Assembly (NCBI GenBank): GCA_031278495.1 | Contig: JAITKG010000123.1 | Span: 1-7,399, forward strand | Reading direction: 5' to 3' | DNA length: 7,399 nt | From: Prevotellaceae bacterium | GTDB lineage: Bacteria; Bacteroidota; Bacteroidia; Bacteroidales; UBA932 | In this document: piece after piece, positions 1 through 7,193 of the stretch | Layout: each line of letters starts with the position of its first letter | Position numbering within the stretch: position 1 is the first letter of the stretch | Made by a program: the position numbers and the translations under genes | Notes under the pieces: model-generated | Database searches by the model: none | What the model saw: the letters and a program-made list of their open reading frames with translations, nothing else | What the model was told of the DNA's origin: nothing

Positions 1-19
1 GTAAATCCATAAATCCCCT

Positions 20-3000
20 TTACTTTTGCCTGAGAATAATGGTAAAGCAGGCGCCGCCCCAAGCGGAACGGGTATAAGTAATGCTTCCGCCTTCCTGTTC
101 GATGATTTTTTTGCTTATGGCAAGCCCCAGCCCGCTGCCGCTGCCTTTGGTTGTAAAGTTCGGCGTAAACAACTGTCCCTGCAAACGCTCGTCTACGCCG
201 CTGCCGTTGTCTTCCACAGCGATAGCGTAGCCGCCGTCCTGTTCCGACAGGGTGACGGCAACGCGTCCATCCGGCTGCGTTTGCACCGCCTGCACGGCAT
301 TAGTGAGCAAATTCACCAGCACGCGCGATAACTGGTCGGCATGCCCGCTCACAGTCGCTTTTTCCACGTTCAAACGCCATTCCAAACGGATTTTTTCATA
401 TCCGGCAAATAACGGCTTCAGGTCGTCCAACAAGGCATTCAGCGATACTTCTTCCGGGTTGCCCTCCGGAGCTTTGGCAAAGTTGGAAAATTCCGATGCG
501 GTTTTCGCCAATGTATTTATCTGCTCCAAAAGAGCGGCTGCCAACGCATCGAAACGGGCTTGCCATGCCGGCGCATTTTCTTTTTTCAAGCGTATCAGAT
601 GTTGTATGCTCAGGCGCATGGGCGTCAGGGGATTTTTTATTTCATGCGCAATCTGCCGCGCCATTTCGCGCCATGCGCTTTCGCGTTCGCCCTGCGCCAG
701 TTTGCGGGCGCTTTCTTCCAATGCGTCCACCATCTGGTTGTAGGCGCGGATTAAATCGCCCAGTTCATCTTTTTCGGGATAGGCGATGTGTTCCATTTTT
801 TTCGTTACATCCAATGCCTGCATGTTGCGCCGCACGATTTGCAACGGGCGCAGCAGGCGGTTGGTTAACGCCGTTCCCAACAGCAGGGCGGCAACCAATG
901 CCAAAAGATAGACGTTGATAATTGCCGTAATAATCGCCGACGCGGTGCGAATATCCTGCATCCGCTTGGAAAAATACGGGATATTCACATAAGCGGTTAC
1001 TTTCCCCTGTAGATTATGATATGCCGCATACACCGAATAAAACGGCAAGTTGCCTATCTGTTCCTTATGCACAAAATGCGCTGTTTTCCCAGCGGACAAT
1101 GCCTCGAACGCCGCCCGGTGCATGCGGAGGCTCTGCAACTGTTTTTCGAATACTTCCGGTCGCGAAGTGGTTACCAGCCGCCCGCCGAGATCATATACAT
1201 TTATATCTACCTGCATGCTGTTGGAGAGTTGCGCCAGTTCCCCGTCCAACGCCCATAAATTCGCGTCATAAATAGCGGGGGCGGCGTTCAGCAGGTAATC
1301 TAATTGCGTTAAAACGGTTTGCATCCTGTCGCTCATCTGCGCCATAGCGTTTTCGTGGAAACGGTGGATATTGTAAAGCACCGTGCCTACTGCCGTGCAA
1401 AGGATAGAAAGCCCAAACGACGCCATCAATAATACGGCAATCTTGCGGCGGAAGGTGTTTCCCGGAAACCGCCAATGTAAAGGTATTCCCGCAACCGCCA
1501 ATAAAACCGCCAAGCCGGACGCAAAAACAAAAAACAGGTAAGAAAACAAAATCAACACGTCCCAGAAAGTACGCGCCGCACGGCTGATAACTACCGTATA
1601 GCGCGCATCGGGATGAAAGAGGAAATGCGCCTGCCCGTTGGCAATAATTTTAGTTTTTCCGGAAAAATCCGCCGGCTGTTCATAGGGATAGCGAATCGTT
1701 CCACCGGCGGCGATTAAACGGTCGCCGGCATATTTAGCGTAGGAATAACCGGCAGGCAGTTGGGTCTTGCCTGCGCTGTTTTTATTCAGCAACAGTTCGG
1801 GATAGCCCGTTCCTCCCGACAATAATTTGGAATCTATTTCCAAAAAGACATTCGTTTCGTTCCCTTTGCCGTCGGGGTAATGCAGTTGCCCAAGGTAACT
1901 GTTGCGACCGTTATCATTCGACAGGTAATAGAAAACCGCGCCCAAGCGCACGCCGTATTTTTCGATTTCTTTTGCAAAAAATTCCCGGCAGCCAATCTCT
2001 CCCTCCTCCCCTTCTACCTGCAATGCGGCGTCATGCGGGCAAATGGTTAATTGCAAATCGTAATTTTGCATGTATCCATGAAAATACCGTTGCCGGAGGT
2101 ACTGATGCACCACGTCCGCCGGCGTCAGTTGTTTGATATGTCCCGCCAGCGTAGTATCTTCTGCAAGTCCGGCAGCCATTTCACTTAAAAAAAATTCGGC
2201 GGCAGGGTCATGTTCCGGCGTTAATTTATCCGCCCATGCCCCAGCTTGCAAACGCTCTTTCTGCTGTCCGTAAATGTCCAGTGTTAGCAAAGTATACAGC
2301 GCAGCGGACAGGATAAAAACAAAGAGGTAACCGCGCGGTTTGAACGGGTATTTTTTTGCAAGAAAATGGTGCAGGCACAGGTACAGCAAGAGGAACAGCG
2401 TGGCGAAAAGCAGGGCGACAACGCCATAGGCAATAAATGTATAGGGCGTCAACCGGTCTAATTGTTGAAGGTGCAACGGAATGGTGGCATTGATGATTAA
2501 CGACCGCCAAGCGTAATGTATAAAGCAGCCGGTACCGGCAACGGCTATCCATCCCGCTACCGTTGCCCAGCGCGGATTTCCAGCGGAAAAGGATTTGGAC
2601 TTTTTATATTGCCGCACGAGCATCACCACTATGAAAAAGAGGAATAAGGCGTGCAACAAAAGGCTTCCCAACGAAGGTATCAACCACGAATCGGCATACA
2701 GGGAAGGGCGAAAGAGGGTGAAACTGCTATTGTACAGGCAGGTTTTCCCAAGCATGATGCCGCCACGCAACACGCACAGAAGCGCTATCGCCGCTATGCA
2801 CGCCCAAGGGGCGGCAAAATAATGTTGCGCTAAAAACAAGCCGGCAACTATCAGCGCAATCGCCAACCAGCGGTAAAACAAATTTCCGGAAGTATTATTC
2901 CCTTCCTTAAAAACCAGCGTAAACAAAGGCTTTCCGGTGGCTGCCGAAAGGATATGCCGGTCGCCGGCATGGACGGGCAACACCTCGCTGACGCCGGCAG

Positions 3001-3460
3001 CCGCTAAAAACGGCGCAACTTGCGGTTGCAGGAAATCATTCTCATAAGAATAGCCGCGCTTGATTAAAACTGCCGCTACTGTCCGCACGGAGTCGCGTTC
3101 ACAGGCTTGCGCTACATACCAGCTATGCCCCAATTGCACAAATTCCGGCAAGGTATCAATGGCGAGCAATTCGCTTTCGGCAGCGGCGACGTCGCCGGCT
3201 GTCCACGACTGTAATTGCCCGTTGATAAAACAAAAGGCGGAAACAGCGCGGTCATCAATAACAAAAGGCGATTGCGTACACAGTTGTTCAGCGGCTAATT
3301 TGGCTGTTTGCTGCTTTTCGAACAATTGTTTTTCGCATTTCCGTACGGCAGACGAATAAAACCGGGCGGTTGAATAATTTGTCAGCGAATAGCCGAAAAC
3401 CGCCGCCGCCGCCGCAAAACACAGCAAGGAAAATATTCCGGTAAGTTGGTTCTTTTTCAT
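20..3460 (-). CDS. Large multi-spanning sensor histidine kinase (HAMP, HisKA, HATPase_c; NtrY-like core)
   Basis: This is an inner-membrane sensor kinase expected to autophosphorylate on a histidine and pass the phosphate to a separate response regulator. I read about ten membrane segments: near residues 8-27, 198-214, 218-236, 259-283, 298-318, 339-366, 377-397, 632-660, 673-697 and 839-866. Lysine/arginine-rich loops (KKSK near 286, KKYPFKPR near 369, HWRFPGNTFRRK near 662) fall on the predicted cytoplasmic side. That leaves three sizeable extracytoplasmic regions: 28-197, 398-631 and 698-838. A HAMP linker (about 867-920) precedes the HisKA H-box, with His939 in QIAHEIKNPLTPMR. The ATP-binding domain has N-box Asn1050 and Asn1054, Asp1084 in DNGSG, and the glycine lid GSGSGLGL (1106-1113). 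All catalytic motifs are intact, and there is no receiver domain. The H-box and HAMP arrangement resembles NtrY-type kinases, but the signal and the partner are unknown. The ATG at 3460 is followed at once by a plausible N-terminal membrane helix; no Shine-Dalgarno sequence is visible. Confidence 0.95.
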   Translation of the reverse strand: MKKNQLTGIFSLLCFAAAAAVFGYSLTNYSTARFYSSAVRKCEKQLFEKQQTAKLAAEQLCTQSPFVIDDRAVSAFCFINGQLQSWTAGDVAAAESELLAIDTLPEFVQLGHSWYVAQACERDSVRTVAAVLIKRGYSYENDFLQPQVAPFLAAAGVSEVLPVHAGDRHILSAATGKPLFTLVFKEGNNTSGNLFYRWLAIALIVAGLFLAQHYFAAPWACIAAIALLCVLRGGIMLGKTCLYNSSFTLFRPSLYADSWLIPSLGSLLLHALFLFFIVVMLVRQYKKSKSFSAGNPRWATVAGWIAVAGTGCFIHYAWRSLIINATIPLHLQQLDRLTPYTFIAYGVVALLFATLFLLLYLCLHHFLAKKYPFKPRGYLFVFILSAALYTLLTLDIYGQQKERLQAGAWADKLTPEHDPAAEFFLSEMAAGLAEDTTLAGHIKQLTPADVVHQYLRQRYFHGYMQNYDLQLTICPHDAALQVEGEEGEIGCREFFAKEIEKYGVRLGAVFYYLSNDNGRNSYLGQLHYPDGKGNETNVFLEIDSKLLSGGTGYPELLLNKNSAGKTQLPAGYSYAKYAGDRLIAAGGTIRYPYEQPADFSGKTKIIANGQAHFLFHPDARYTVVISRAARTFWDVLILFSYLFFVFASGLAVLLAVAGIPLHWRFPGNTFRRKIAVLLMASFGLSILCTAVGTVLYNIHRFHENAMAQMSDRMQTVLTQLDYLLNAAPAIYDANLWALDGELAQLSNSMQVDINVYDLGGRLVTTSRPEVFEKQLQSLRMHRAAFEALSAGKTAHFVHKEQIGNLPFYSVYAAYHNLQGKVTAYVNIPYFSKRMQDIRTASAIITAIINVYLLALVAALLLGTALTNRLLRPLQIVRRNMQALDVTKKMEHIAYPEKDELGDLIRAYNQMVDALEESARKLAQGERESAWREMARQIAHEIKNPLTPMRLSIQHLIRLKKENAPAWQARFDALAAALLEQINTLAKTASEFSNFAKAPEGNPEEVSLNALLDDLKPLFAGYEKIRLEWRLNVEKATVSGHADQLSRVLVNLLTNAVQAVQTQPDGRVAVTLSEQDGGYAIAVEDNGSGVDERLQGQLFTPNFTTKGSGSGLGLAISKKIIEQEGGSITYTRSAWGGACFTIILRQK

Positions 3461-3585
3461 ATTTGTTCAGGCGTAAAGAGTAAATGGTAAAGCAATCATT
3501 CGCATCGCTCCGGATATTCCGCGTCTCATTTTTTCCCCACAAAGCCACAAAGGACACAAAGGAAATGCGCCTTATGCATCCCGCT
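3461..3585. other. Spacer between rlmH and the histidine kinase
   Basis: These 125 bases separate the rlmH stop from the kinase start. The spacer contains a CACAAAG-rich repeat block (3529-3566, annotated separately) and, close to the kinase start, a short stretch of GTAAA-type units (GTAAAGAGTAAATGGTAAAG, 3472-3491). I found no exact TAnnTTTG octamer on the minus strand and no hairpin followed by a T-run. Whether the kinase is transcribed separately from rlmH therefore cannot be decided from the sequence. Confidence 0.6.
3529..3566 (-). repeat. CACAAAG-rich intergenic repeat, copy 1
   Basis: On the plus strand the block starts with a T-run and CCCC, followed by three near-tandem CACAAAG-type units (ACAAAGCC, ACAAAGGA, ACAAAGGAA). 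A related block at 6995-7030 matches it at about 30 of 36 aligned positions by eye, with a one-base gap. Both copies lie on the same strand in spacers upstream of minus-strand genes. Read on the minus strand, the units are CTTTGTG repeats. Degenerate repeats of this appearance are familiar in intergenic DNA of Bacteroidetes and some other phyla; their function is not known to me. They are probably not individual promoters, because none completes TAnnTTTG. Confidence 0.6.
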
Positions 3586-4059
3586 TCACTTATGATGATA
3601 CGGTTCTCCTTTAATAATCGTAAACGCACGATATAACTGTTCCGTAAAAATCAGCCGCACCATTTGGTGCGGGAACGTCAGCCGCGAAAGTGAAACTTTC
3701 CCCGTAGCCTTGCGGTATGCCTCTTCCGAAAACCCGTAGGCGCCGCCAATGGCAAATACCAACGATTTGACGCTGTACAGCATTTTTTGCCGGATAAACG
3801 CCGCCATTTCTTCCGATGAAAAAACCGTTCCGTTTTCATCCAATAAAAACAATTCATCCGTTTCGGATAACTGCGACAACAAACTTTTTCCTTCCTGTTG
3901 TTTCAATTGTTCCACCGGTAATGATTTTGCATTCCTTGCGTCCGGCAATTCCTTGCGCATATAATTCACATAACGCTGCAACCGTTTTTCATATATTTCC
4001 AAGCCTTCCTGCAAATACGCATCAACGGTTTTTCCTATGGCAACCAACGTTATTTTCAT
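3586..4059 (-). CDS. rlmH: 23S rRNA (pseudouridine1915-N3)-methyltransferase RlmH
   Basis: RlmH is a SPOUT-class, SAM-dependent enzyme that methylates N3 of pseudouridine 1915 in helix 69 of 23S rRNA, acting on assembled 70S ribosomes as a homodimer. From the chosen start the protein has 157 residues, close to the 155 of E. coli RlmH. It begins MKITLVAIGK, as the family does. The SAM-binding knot region is visible as LVFAIGGAYGFS (100-111), SLSRLTFPHQMVRLIFTEQLYRAF (about 123-146) and the C-terminal PYHHK (153-157), which carries the conserved Tyr-His end. An in-frame ATG 42 bases upstream (4101) would add 14 residues, MFDTLHARLQHRET, lying inside the preceding gene and unlike the family, so I reject it. 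The chosen ATG overlaps the upstream stop as ATGA (4056-4059), which suggests translational coupling. Confidence 0.97.
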   Translation of the reverse strand: MKITLVAIGKTVDAYLQEGLEIYEKRLQRYVNYMRKELPDARNAKSLPVEQLKQQEGKSLLSQLSETDELFLLDENGTVFSSEEMAAFIRQKMLYSVKSLVFAIGGAYGFSEEAYRKATGKVSLSRLTFPHQMVRLIFTEQLYRAFTIIKGEPYHHK

Positions 4060-5963
4060 AGTTTCTCGATGCTGTAACCGGGCGTGTAGCGTATCAAACA
4101 CGATTCCACATTGACCAAACCGTTAGCGGAATTTCCATTATATTTAAACCGGTATTTCGTTTGCAACAATTGCGGGTTATAGGCAGGTAAATAATCTTCA
4201 AAATTTTTCCCATAGCGCATGATTGCCCGGAGGAAATAATTAAACATGTCGTAGCCTTGAAAAGCGTACTGGGACGGGTCGGTTTTATATTTTTCATAAA
4301 ACTCGGTTACAAATTTTTGCACCTGTTCGGCAGAATAATCTATGAAAAACGGCGCTACCAAATGCAAATTCAATGTGTGCAGGTATTTTATATCCACCGT
4401 TTCAAAATTGCGCCAGCGTTCCGTGCCATACAACGTAATGTTATAGCGGTTACGAAAGGTAAACAGGTATAAATTCGCCGCAATATCGGAAACCAGCGCA
4501 TCATCGTGGGAGGCGACCAGCACACAATTCATTTTGTCTTCCACTAATAATTTTTCCAGTGTATCCCGCACGGCAACGCCTCTCACTACTTGGTGCGCAA
4601 GCATTTTTACGCTGTCCATTCCTGCTCCCAACAAATGTTTATACTCTTGCACCAGCAACGTATCCCTGCCGTCTTCATGGTATACCATGATAATATTTGC
4701 CTGTTTTTGCGCAAGCACATGGTCGATCAATTTCTTCTGCCGGCAGTAAGCAGGCGGGCTTATTTGCCATACATACGGATTCCCAACGGTCAACGCTTCC
4801 GTATGAGGATCCAGCGGCGACACTATTTTAATGCGGTGTTCTTTGGCTAACTGCGCCACCGGCTTAAAATTGTCGGCATAGACCGGTCCAATGATAATAT
4901 CCTGCTGCTGCAAAACGCCCTGTTGCAACAAGGCTTCCACATCTTTGTCATAAAAACTGTCGTACACCGAAAGTTCCAACGACAATCCTTCCCGCTTTAA
5001 GTTTTCAATAGCCAGCAACGCACCTTCGTAGAACGAAAAAAAGTTCTCCGGGCTTTTTGACCTTGTCGTCAAGGAATCGTCCATATCGCGCAATAGCGGC
5101 AGCAACAAAGCCGCTTTAACAGTTCCCCGAAACGGTTGTTCCGGCAATCCGGCAGGAGCGGCTTTCAAATCCTGATAAACCGGCGTTTCCACAAGCGTAT
5201 GCAATTGCAGCACCGCCCCGGTTTGCAGTTCTTCATTTACAAAAGCGTTGGAATTTAGCCGGCGCAGTTCCTGCACAGTGGTATGGTATCTTTTGGCAAT
5301 CCCCCACAGGGTTTCGTGGGGTTGTACCGTATGGTATAACGACGTATCCTCATAAAATTCTTCCTGCATTCCCGTATCGCTACGGGCGGAAACCGTATCA
5401 GGCATGGCGACCGTTACCTTTTTTTCCGTTGTCGGAGGTATTTGCAACAGCGTTCCGGGTTGCAGTTTCCCTTTAAAAAACGCATCCGGGTTCAGTTGCT
5501 GTAGCGTGGCTGCCGGCACTTCGTACTTGCCGGCGATATCTGACAATGTTTCGCCGGGTTTCACCAAATGATACGCCGGCCGTTCCGGCTTTACGGCAAC
5601 CGGTTCTTCCGCCGGCGTTCCGGATGCAGGCGCAGGAGGCGTTACTTCCTGCCGGGAAGCAGTAGCCGCAGGACGGACGGACGGCGCAGGCGGATCTGAA
5701 GCAGATACCGGTATCCTGATACTTTGCCCTTCTTTTAATCCGCCGGAAAGGTCGGGATTATTTTCCGTGAGTTGTTCTATGGTTACCCCGTATGCCTTGC
5801 TTAACGAATAAAGCGTTTGCCCTTTTTGTACCACATGGATGTAATACACTTTTCCATTGATACGGGTTTTCTCCGTAGATTTTTGCACAGGAACCTGCGC
5901 ATGGGAAACCGCACAAAACGCCGCCAGTAAAAGCGTACAAATTATTTTCGATGACTTTTTCAT
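4056..5963 (-). CDS. Exported protein with three LysM domains and a type 1 periplasmic-binding-protein-like domain
   Basis: This is a 635-residue cell-envelope protein of unknown exact role. A signal peptide is visible at 1-22 (KK start, ICTLLLAAFCAV core, likely signal peptidase I cut after SHA, before Gln23). The cysteine at 17 lacks a proper lipobox. Three LysM peptidoglycan-binding modules follow at about 42-86 (KGQTLYSLSKAYGV), 131-176 (PGETLSDIAGKYEV) and 210-255 (PHETLWGIAKRYHT). They are joined by low-complexity Pro/Ala-rich and polar linkers (87-130, 177-209). From about 281 to 600 comes a fold resembling Leu/Ile/Val-type periplasmic binding proteins: VKAALLLPL, FYEGALLAIE, QDIIIGPVYADNF, IKIVSPLD, ending QGYDMFNYFLRAI. 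Homologues are often labelled amino-acid ABC substrate-binding proteins, but no permease or ATPase gene lies nearby. A wall-anchored sensor or regulator, loosely like the PBP1-fold domain of LpoA, is an inference. It sits 22 bases after purC and overlaps rlmH by 4 bases. Confidence 0.93.
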   Translation of the reverse strand: MKKSSKIICTLLLAAFCAVSHAQVPVQKSTEKTRINGKVYYIHVVQKGQTLYSLSKAYGVTIEQLTENNPDLSGGLKEGQSIRIPVSASDPPAPSVRPAATASRQEVTPPAPASGTPAEEPVAVKPERPAYHLVKPGETLSDIAGKYEVPAATLQQLNPDAFFKGKLQPGTLLQIPPTTEKKVTVAMPDTVSARSDTGMQEEFYEDTSLYHTVQPHETLWGIAKRYHTTVQELRRLNSNAFVNEELQTGAVLQLHTLVETPVYQDLKAAPAGLPEQPFRGTVKAALLLPLLRDMDDSLTTRSKSPENFFSFYEGALLAIENLKREGLSLELSVYDSFYDKDVEALLQQGVLQQQDIIIGPVYADNFKPVAQLAKEHRIKIVSPLDPHTEALTVGNPYVWQISPPAYCRQKKLIDHVLAQKQANIIMVYHEDGRDTLLVQEYKHLLGAGMDSVKMLAHQVVRGVAVRDTLEKLLVEDKMNCVLVASHDDALVSDIAANLYLFTFRNRYNITLYGTERWRNFETVDIKYLHTLNLHLVAPFFIDYSAEQVQKFVTEFYEKYKTDPSQYAFQGYDMFNYFLRAIMRYGKNFEDYLPAYNPQLLQTKYRFKYNGNSANGLVNVESCLIRYTPGYSIEKL

Positions 5964-5985
5964 CTGAAAGGAATATTAAATTTTA

Positions 5986-6939
5986 TTACAGCAACCGCGC
6001 CAATAAATTAGATACGTTCATTTCTATTCGTTCGTAAATATCGCCGGTATAAGGCGTACGAACGAACGGTAAACCGGTTATTTTTTCATACAATTCCACG
6101 TAACGGCCGGTAATGCCGGCAACAATTTCTTCGGTCATGGGTGGCGTCTGTTGTCCGGCTTTCCCGCTGAAACCGTTTGCCATCAACCATTCGCGGACGA
6201 ACTCTTTGGACAGTTGTTTTTGCGGTTCGTCTTTCGCCAACCGTTCGGCATAGCCTTCCGCATAGAAATAGCGCGATGAATCGGGCGTGTGGATTTCATC
6301 AATCAAATAAATTTTCCCGTCTTTCTTTCCAAATTCATATTTCGTATCGACTAACAGCAAACCCTGCCGTGCCGCTATTTCTGTGCCGCGTTGAAACAAT
6401 GCCAACGCATATTTTTCCAATTGCGCATATTCCTCTTTACTGGCGATGCCCCGCGAAATAATTTGTTCGCGTGAAATATCTTCATCGTGCAAACCTTGCT
6501 CTGCTTTGGTCGTAGGCGTGACGACAGGTTGCGGGAACGCCTGATGTTCCTTCATGCCGCCGGGCAGCGGCACGCCGCAGATTTCGCGCGCGCCCTCCCG
6601 GTAAGCGCGCCACGCACTGCCGCTGAGGTAGCCGCGTACAATCATTTCCACAGCAAACGGCTCGCATCGATGCCCGACCGTCGCCATCGGGTCTGGCGAG
6701 GCAATGCGCCAGTTGGGAACAATGTCCTCCGTCGCCGCCAAAAACTTTGCGGCAATTTGGTTCAACAGTTGCCCCTTGTAAGGAATGCCTTCCGGCAAGA
6801 CCACATCAAAAGCGGAAATACGGTCGGTTACAATCATCACCAAATATTTGTCGTCGATAGTATATACATCGCGCACCTTGCCCACATATTTGGCGGTCTG
6901 TTTCGGAAAATGGAAATTAGTTGCTGTGATTGCTTTCAT
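5986..6939 (-). CDS. purC: Phosphoribosylaminoimidazole-succinocarboxamide synthase (SAICAR synthetase)
   Basis: PurC joins CAIR (5-aminoimidazole-4-carboxyribonucleotide) to aspartate with ATP, giving SAICAR in de novo purine synthesis; it acts in the cytoplasm. The 317-residue protein is complete and falls in the longer class of the family (E. coli is 237, yeast about 306). Visible motifs are GKVRD (20-24, nucleotide-binding loop), DRISAFDVVLPEGIPYKG (39-56), the first signature region VEMIVRGYLSGSAWR (97-111), TPTTKAEQG (141-149), the second signature LVDTKYEFG (196-204) and IDEIHTPDSSRY (213-224), which holds catalytic acidic residues. The ATG at 6939 gives the family's usual N-terminus, with a short lead before GKVRD. 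Upstream is AT-rich with no Shine-Dalgarno sequence, as is common in Bacteroidetes. It is the first gene of the probable purC-LysM-rlmH unit. Confidence 0.98.
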   Translation of the reverse strand: MKAITATNFHFPKQTAKYVGKVRDVYTIDDKYLVMIVTDRISAFDVVLPEGIPYKGQLLNQIAAKFLAATEDIVPNWRIASPDPMATVGHRCEPFAVEMIVRGYLSGSAWRAYREGAREICGVPLPGGMKEHQAFPQPVVTPTTKAEQGLHDEDISREQIISRGIASKEEYAQLEKYALALFQRGTEIAARQGLLLVDTKYEFGKKDGKIYLIDEIHTPDSSRYFYAEGYAERLAKDEPQKQLSKEFVREWLMANGFSGKAGQQTPPMTEEIVAGITGRYVELYEKITGLPFVRTPYTGDIYERIEMNVSNLLARLL

Positions 6940-6965
6940 TTATTTTATGTTGATTTGTTTTATTA

Positions 6966-6993
6966 CCCACAGGTAAACGCAGATTATACGGAT
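6966..6993. repeat. Fragment of a CGCAGATTA / ACGGAT-type degenerate intergenic repeat
   Basis: The stretch reads as a chain of short units: CCCACAGG (6966-6973), ACGCAGATTA (6977-6986) and TACGGAT (6987-6993). It is followed at once by the CACAAAG-rich block. From general knowledge, intergenic DNA of many Bacteroidetes and other bacteria carries scattered stretches built from units like CACAGATTA, ACGCAGATT and CACGGAT. Only one copy is present in this window, so the repeat status rests on recognition rather than on an internal second copy. Confidence 0.4.
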
Positions 6994-6994
6994 G

Positions 6995-7030
6995 TTTTTC
7001 CCATTAAGTCACAAAGGGCGCAAAGAAAAT
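6995..7030 (-). repeat. CACAAAG-rich intergenic repeat, copy 2
   Basis: This is the partner of the block at 3529-3566, on the same strand: T-run, CCC, ATTAAG, TCACAAAG, GGCGCAAAG, AAAAT. About 30 of 36 aligned positions match by eye. It lies about 56-91 bases upstream of the purC start, inside the probable 5' leader or promoter region. The sharing of a spacer motif by purC and the kinase gene could be regulatory, but dispersed repeat DNA is the simpler reading. Confidence 0.6.
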
Positions 7031-7094
7031 ATGTTCATTCCTCTTCCGGCGCCGGCACTTTTAGTTCTTAACTCTTAGTTCTAAAAGGCGTGTA

Positions 7095-7102
7095 CAAAAA
7101 TA
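7095..7102 (-). promoter_or_regulatory. Possible purC promoter -7 element
   Basis: Read on the minus strand this octamer is TATTTTTG, an exact match to the Bacteroidetes -7 consensus TAnnTTTG. Transcription would start near 7088 and give a leader of about 150 bases before the purC ATG at 6939. No TTTG-type -33 element is visible at the expected distance (about 19-21 bases further up), and the local sequence is A-rich, so a chance match is quite possible. Confidence 0.25.
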
Positions 7103-7179
7103 CAAAAAATAATTCAATCCGGCGATTTCTGCCATGAAATAACTAAACGCTTAAATGACTGGATTTACAAAAAAATTTT

Positions 7180-7187
7180 TACCTTTG
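7180..7187 (+). promoter_or_regulatory. Plus-strand Bacteroidetes-type -7 element upstream of the long hairpin
   Basis: The octamer TACCTTTG matches TAnnTTTG exactly. It sits behind an A/T-run (7169-7180) and about 50 bases before the long inverted repeat, and would start transcription near 7194 in the direction of the hairpin. No clear TTTG -33 element is seen around 7155-7163. It could drive a structured RNA, or the gene that follows beyond the right edge of the window. Confidence 0.4.
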
Positions 7188-7193
7188 TGATAA

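Larger units (their letters stand above)
3586..6939 (-). other. Probable transcription unit purC - LysM/PBP1-like gene - rlmH
   Basis: The three genes share a strand. The gap between purC and the LysM gene is 22 bases, with no hairpin or T-run in it. The LysM gene and rlmH overlap by the four bases ATGA. Co-transcription is inferred from this spacing only. The products belong to purine synthesis, envelope biology and ribosome modification, so the grouping gives little functional information about the LysM protein. Confidence 0.7.

Noticed and set aside
252..743. Plus-strand open frame of 163 codons opposite the kinase catalytic region
   Set aside because: It is an antisense shadow of the HisKA/HATPase_c coding sequence, with serine/cysteine/arginine-rich composition and no family resemblance.
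2921..3202. Frequent GCCGGC and CCGGC words across the window as a possible motif
   Set aside because: Most fall in coding sequence as Ala-Gly or Pro-Ala type codon pairs, with no fixed spacing or orientation.
3288..3629. Minus-strand frame of 113 codons bridging the end of rlmH and the kinase start
   Set aside because: It overlaps both real genes in another frame, and its sequence is a frame-shifted reading of the spacer and the kinase N-terminus.
4060..4101. Longer rlmH N-terminus starting at 4101
   Set aside because: The extra 14 residues fall inside the LysM gene and are absent from the family, whose N-terminus matches MKITLVAIGK.
6487..7071. Plus-strand open frame of 194 codons running from within purC into the spacer
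   Set aside because: It lies mostly antisense to the well-supported purC gene, has no recognisable domains, and its spacer part is repeat sequence.
7061..7135. Minus-strand 24-codon frame upstream of purC
   Set aside because: It is short, phenylalanine/leucine-rich from AT-rich sequence, ends in the TTAGTTCT repeat and resembles nothing known.
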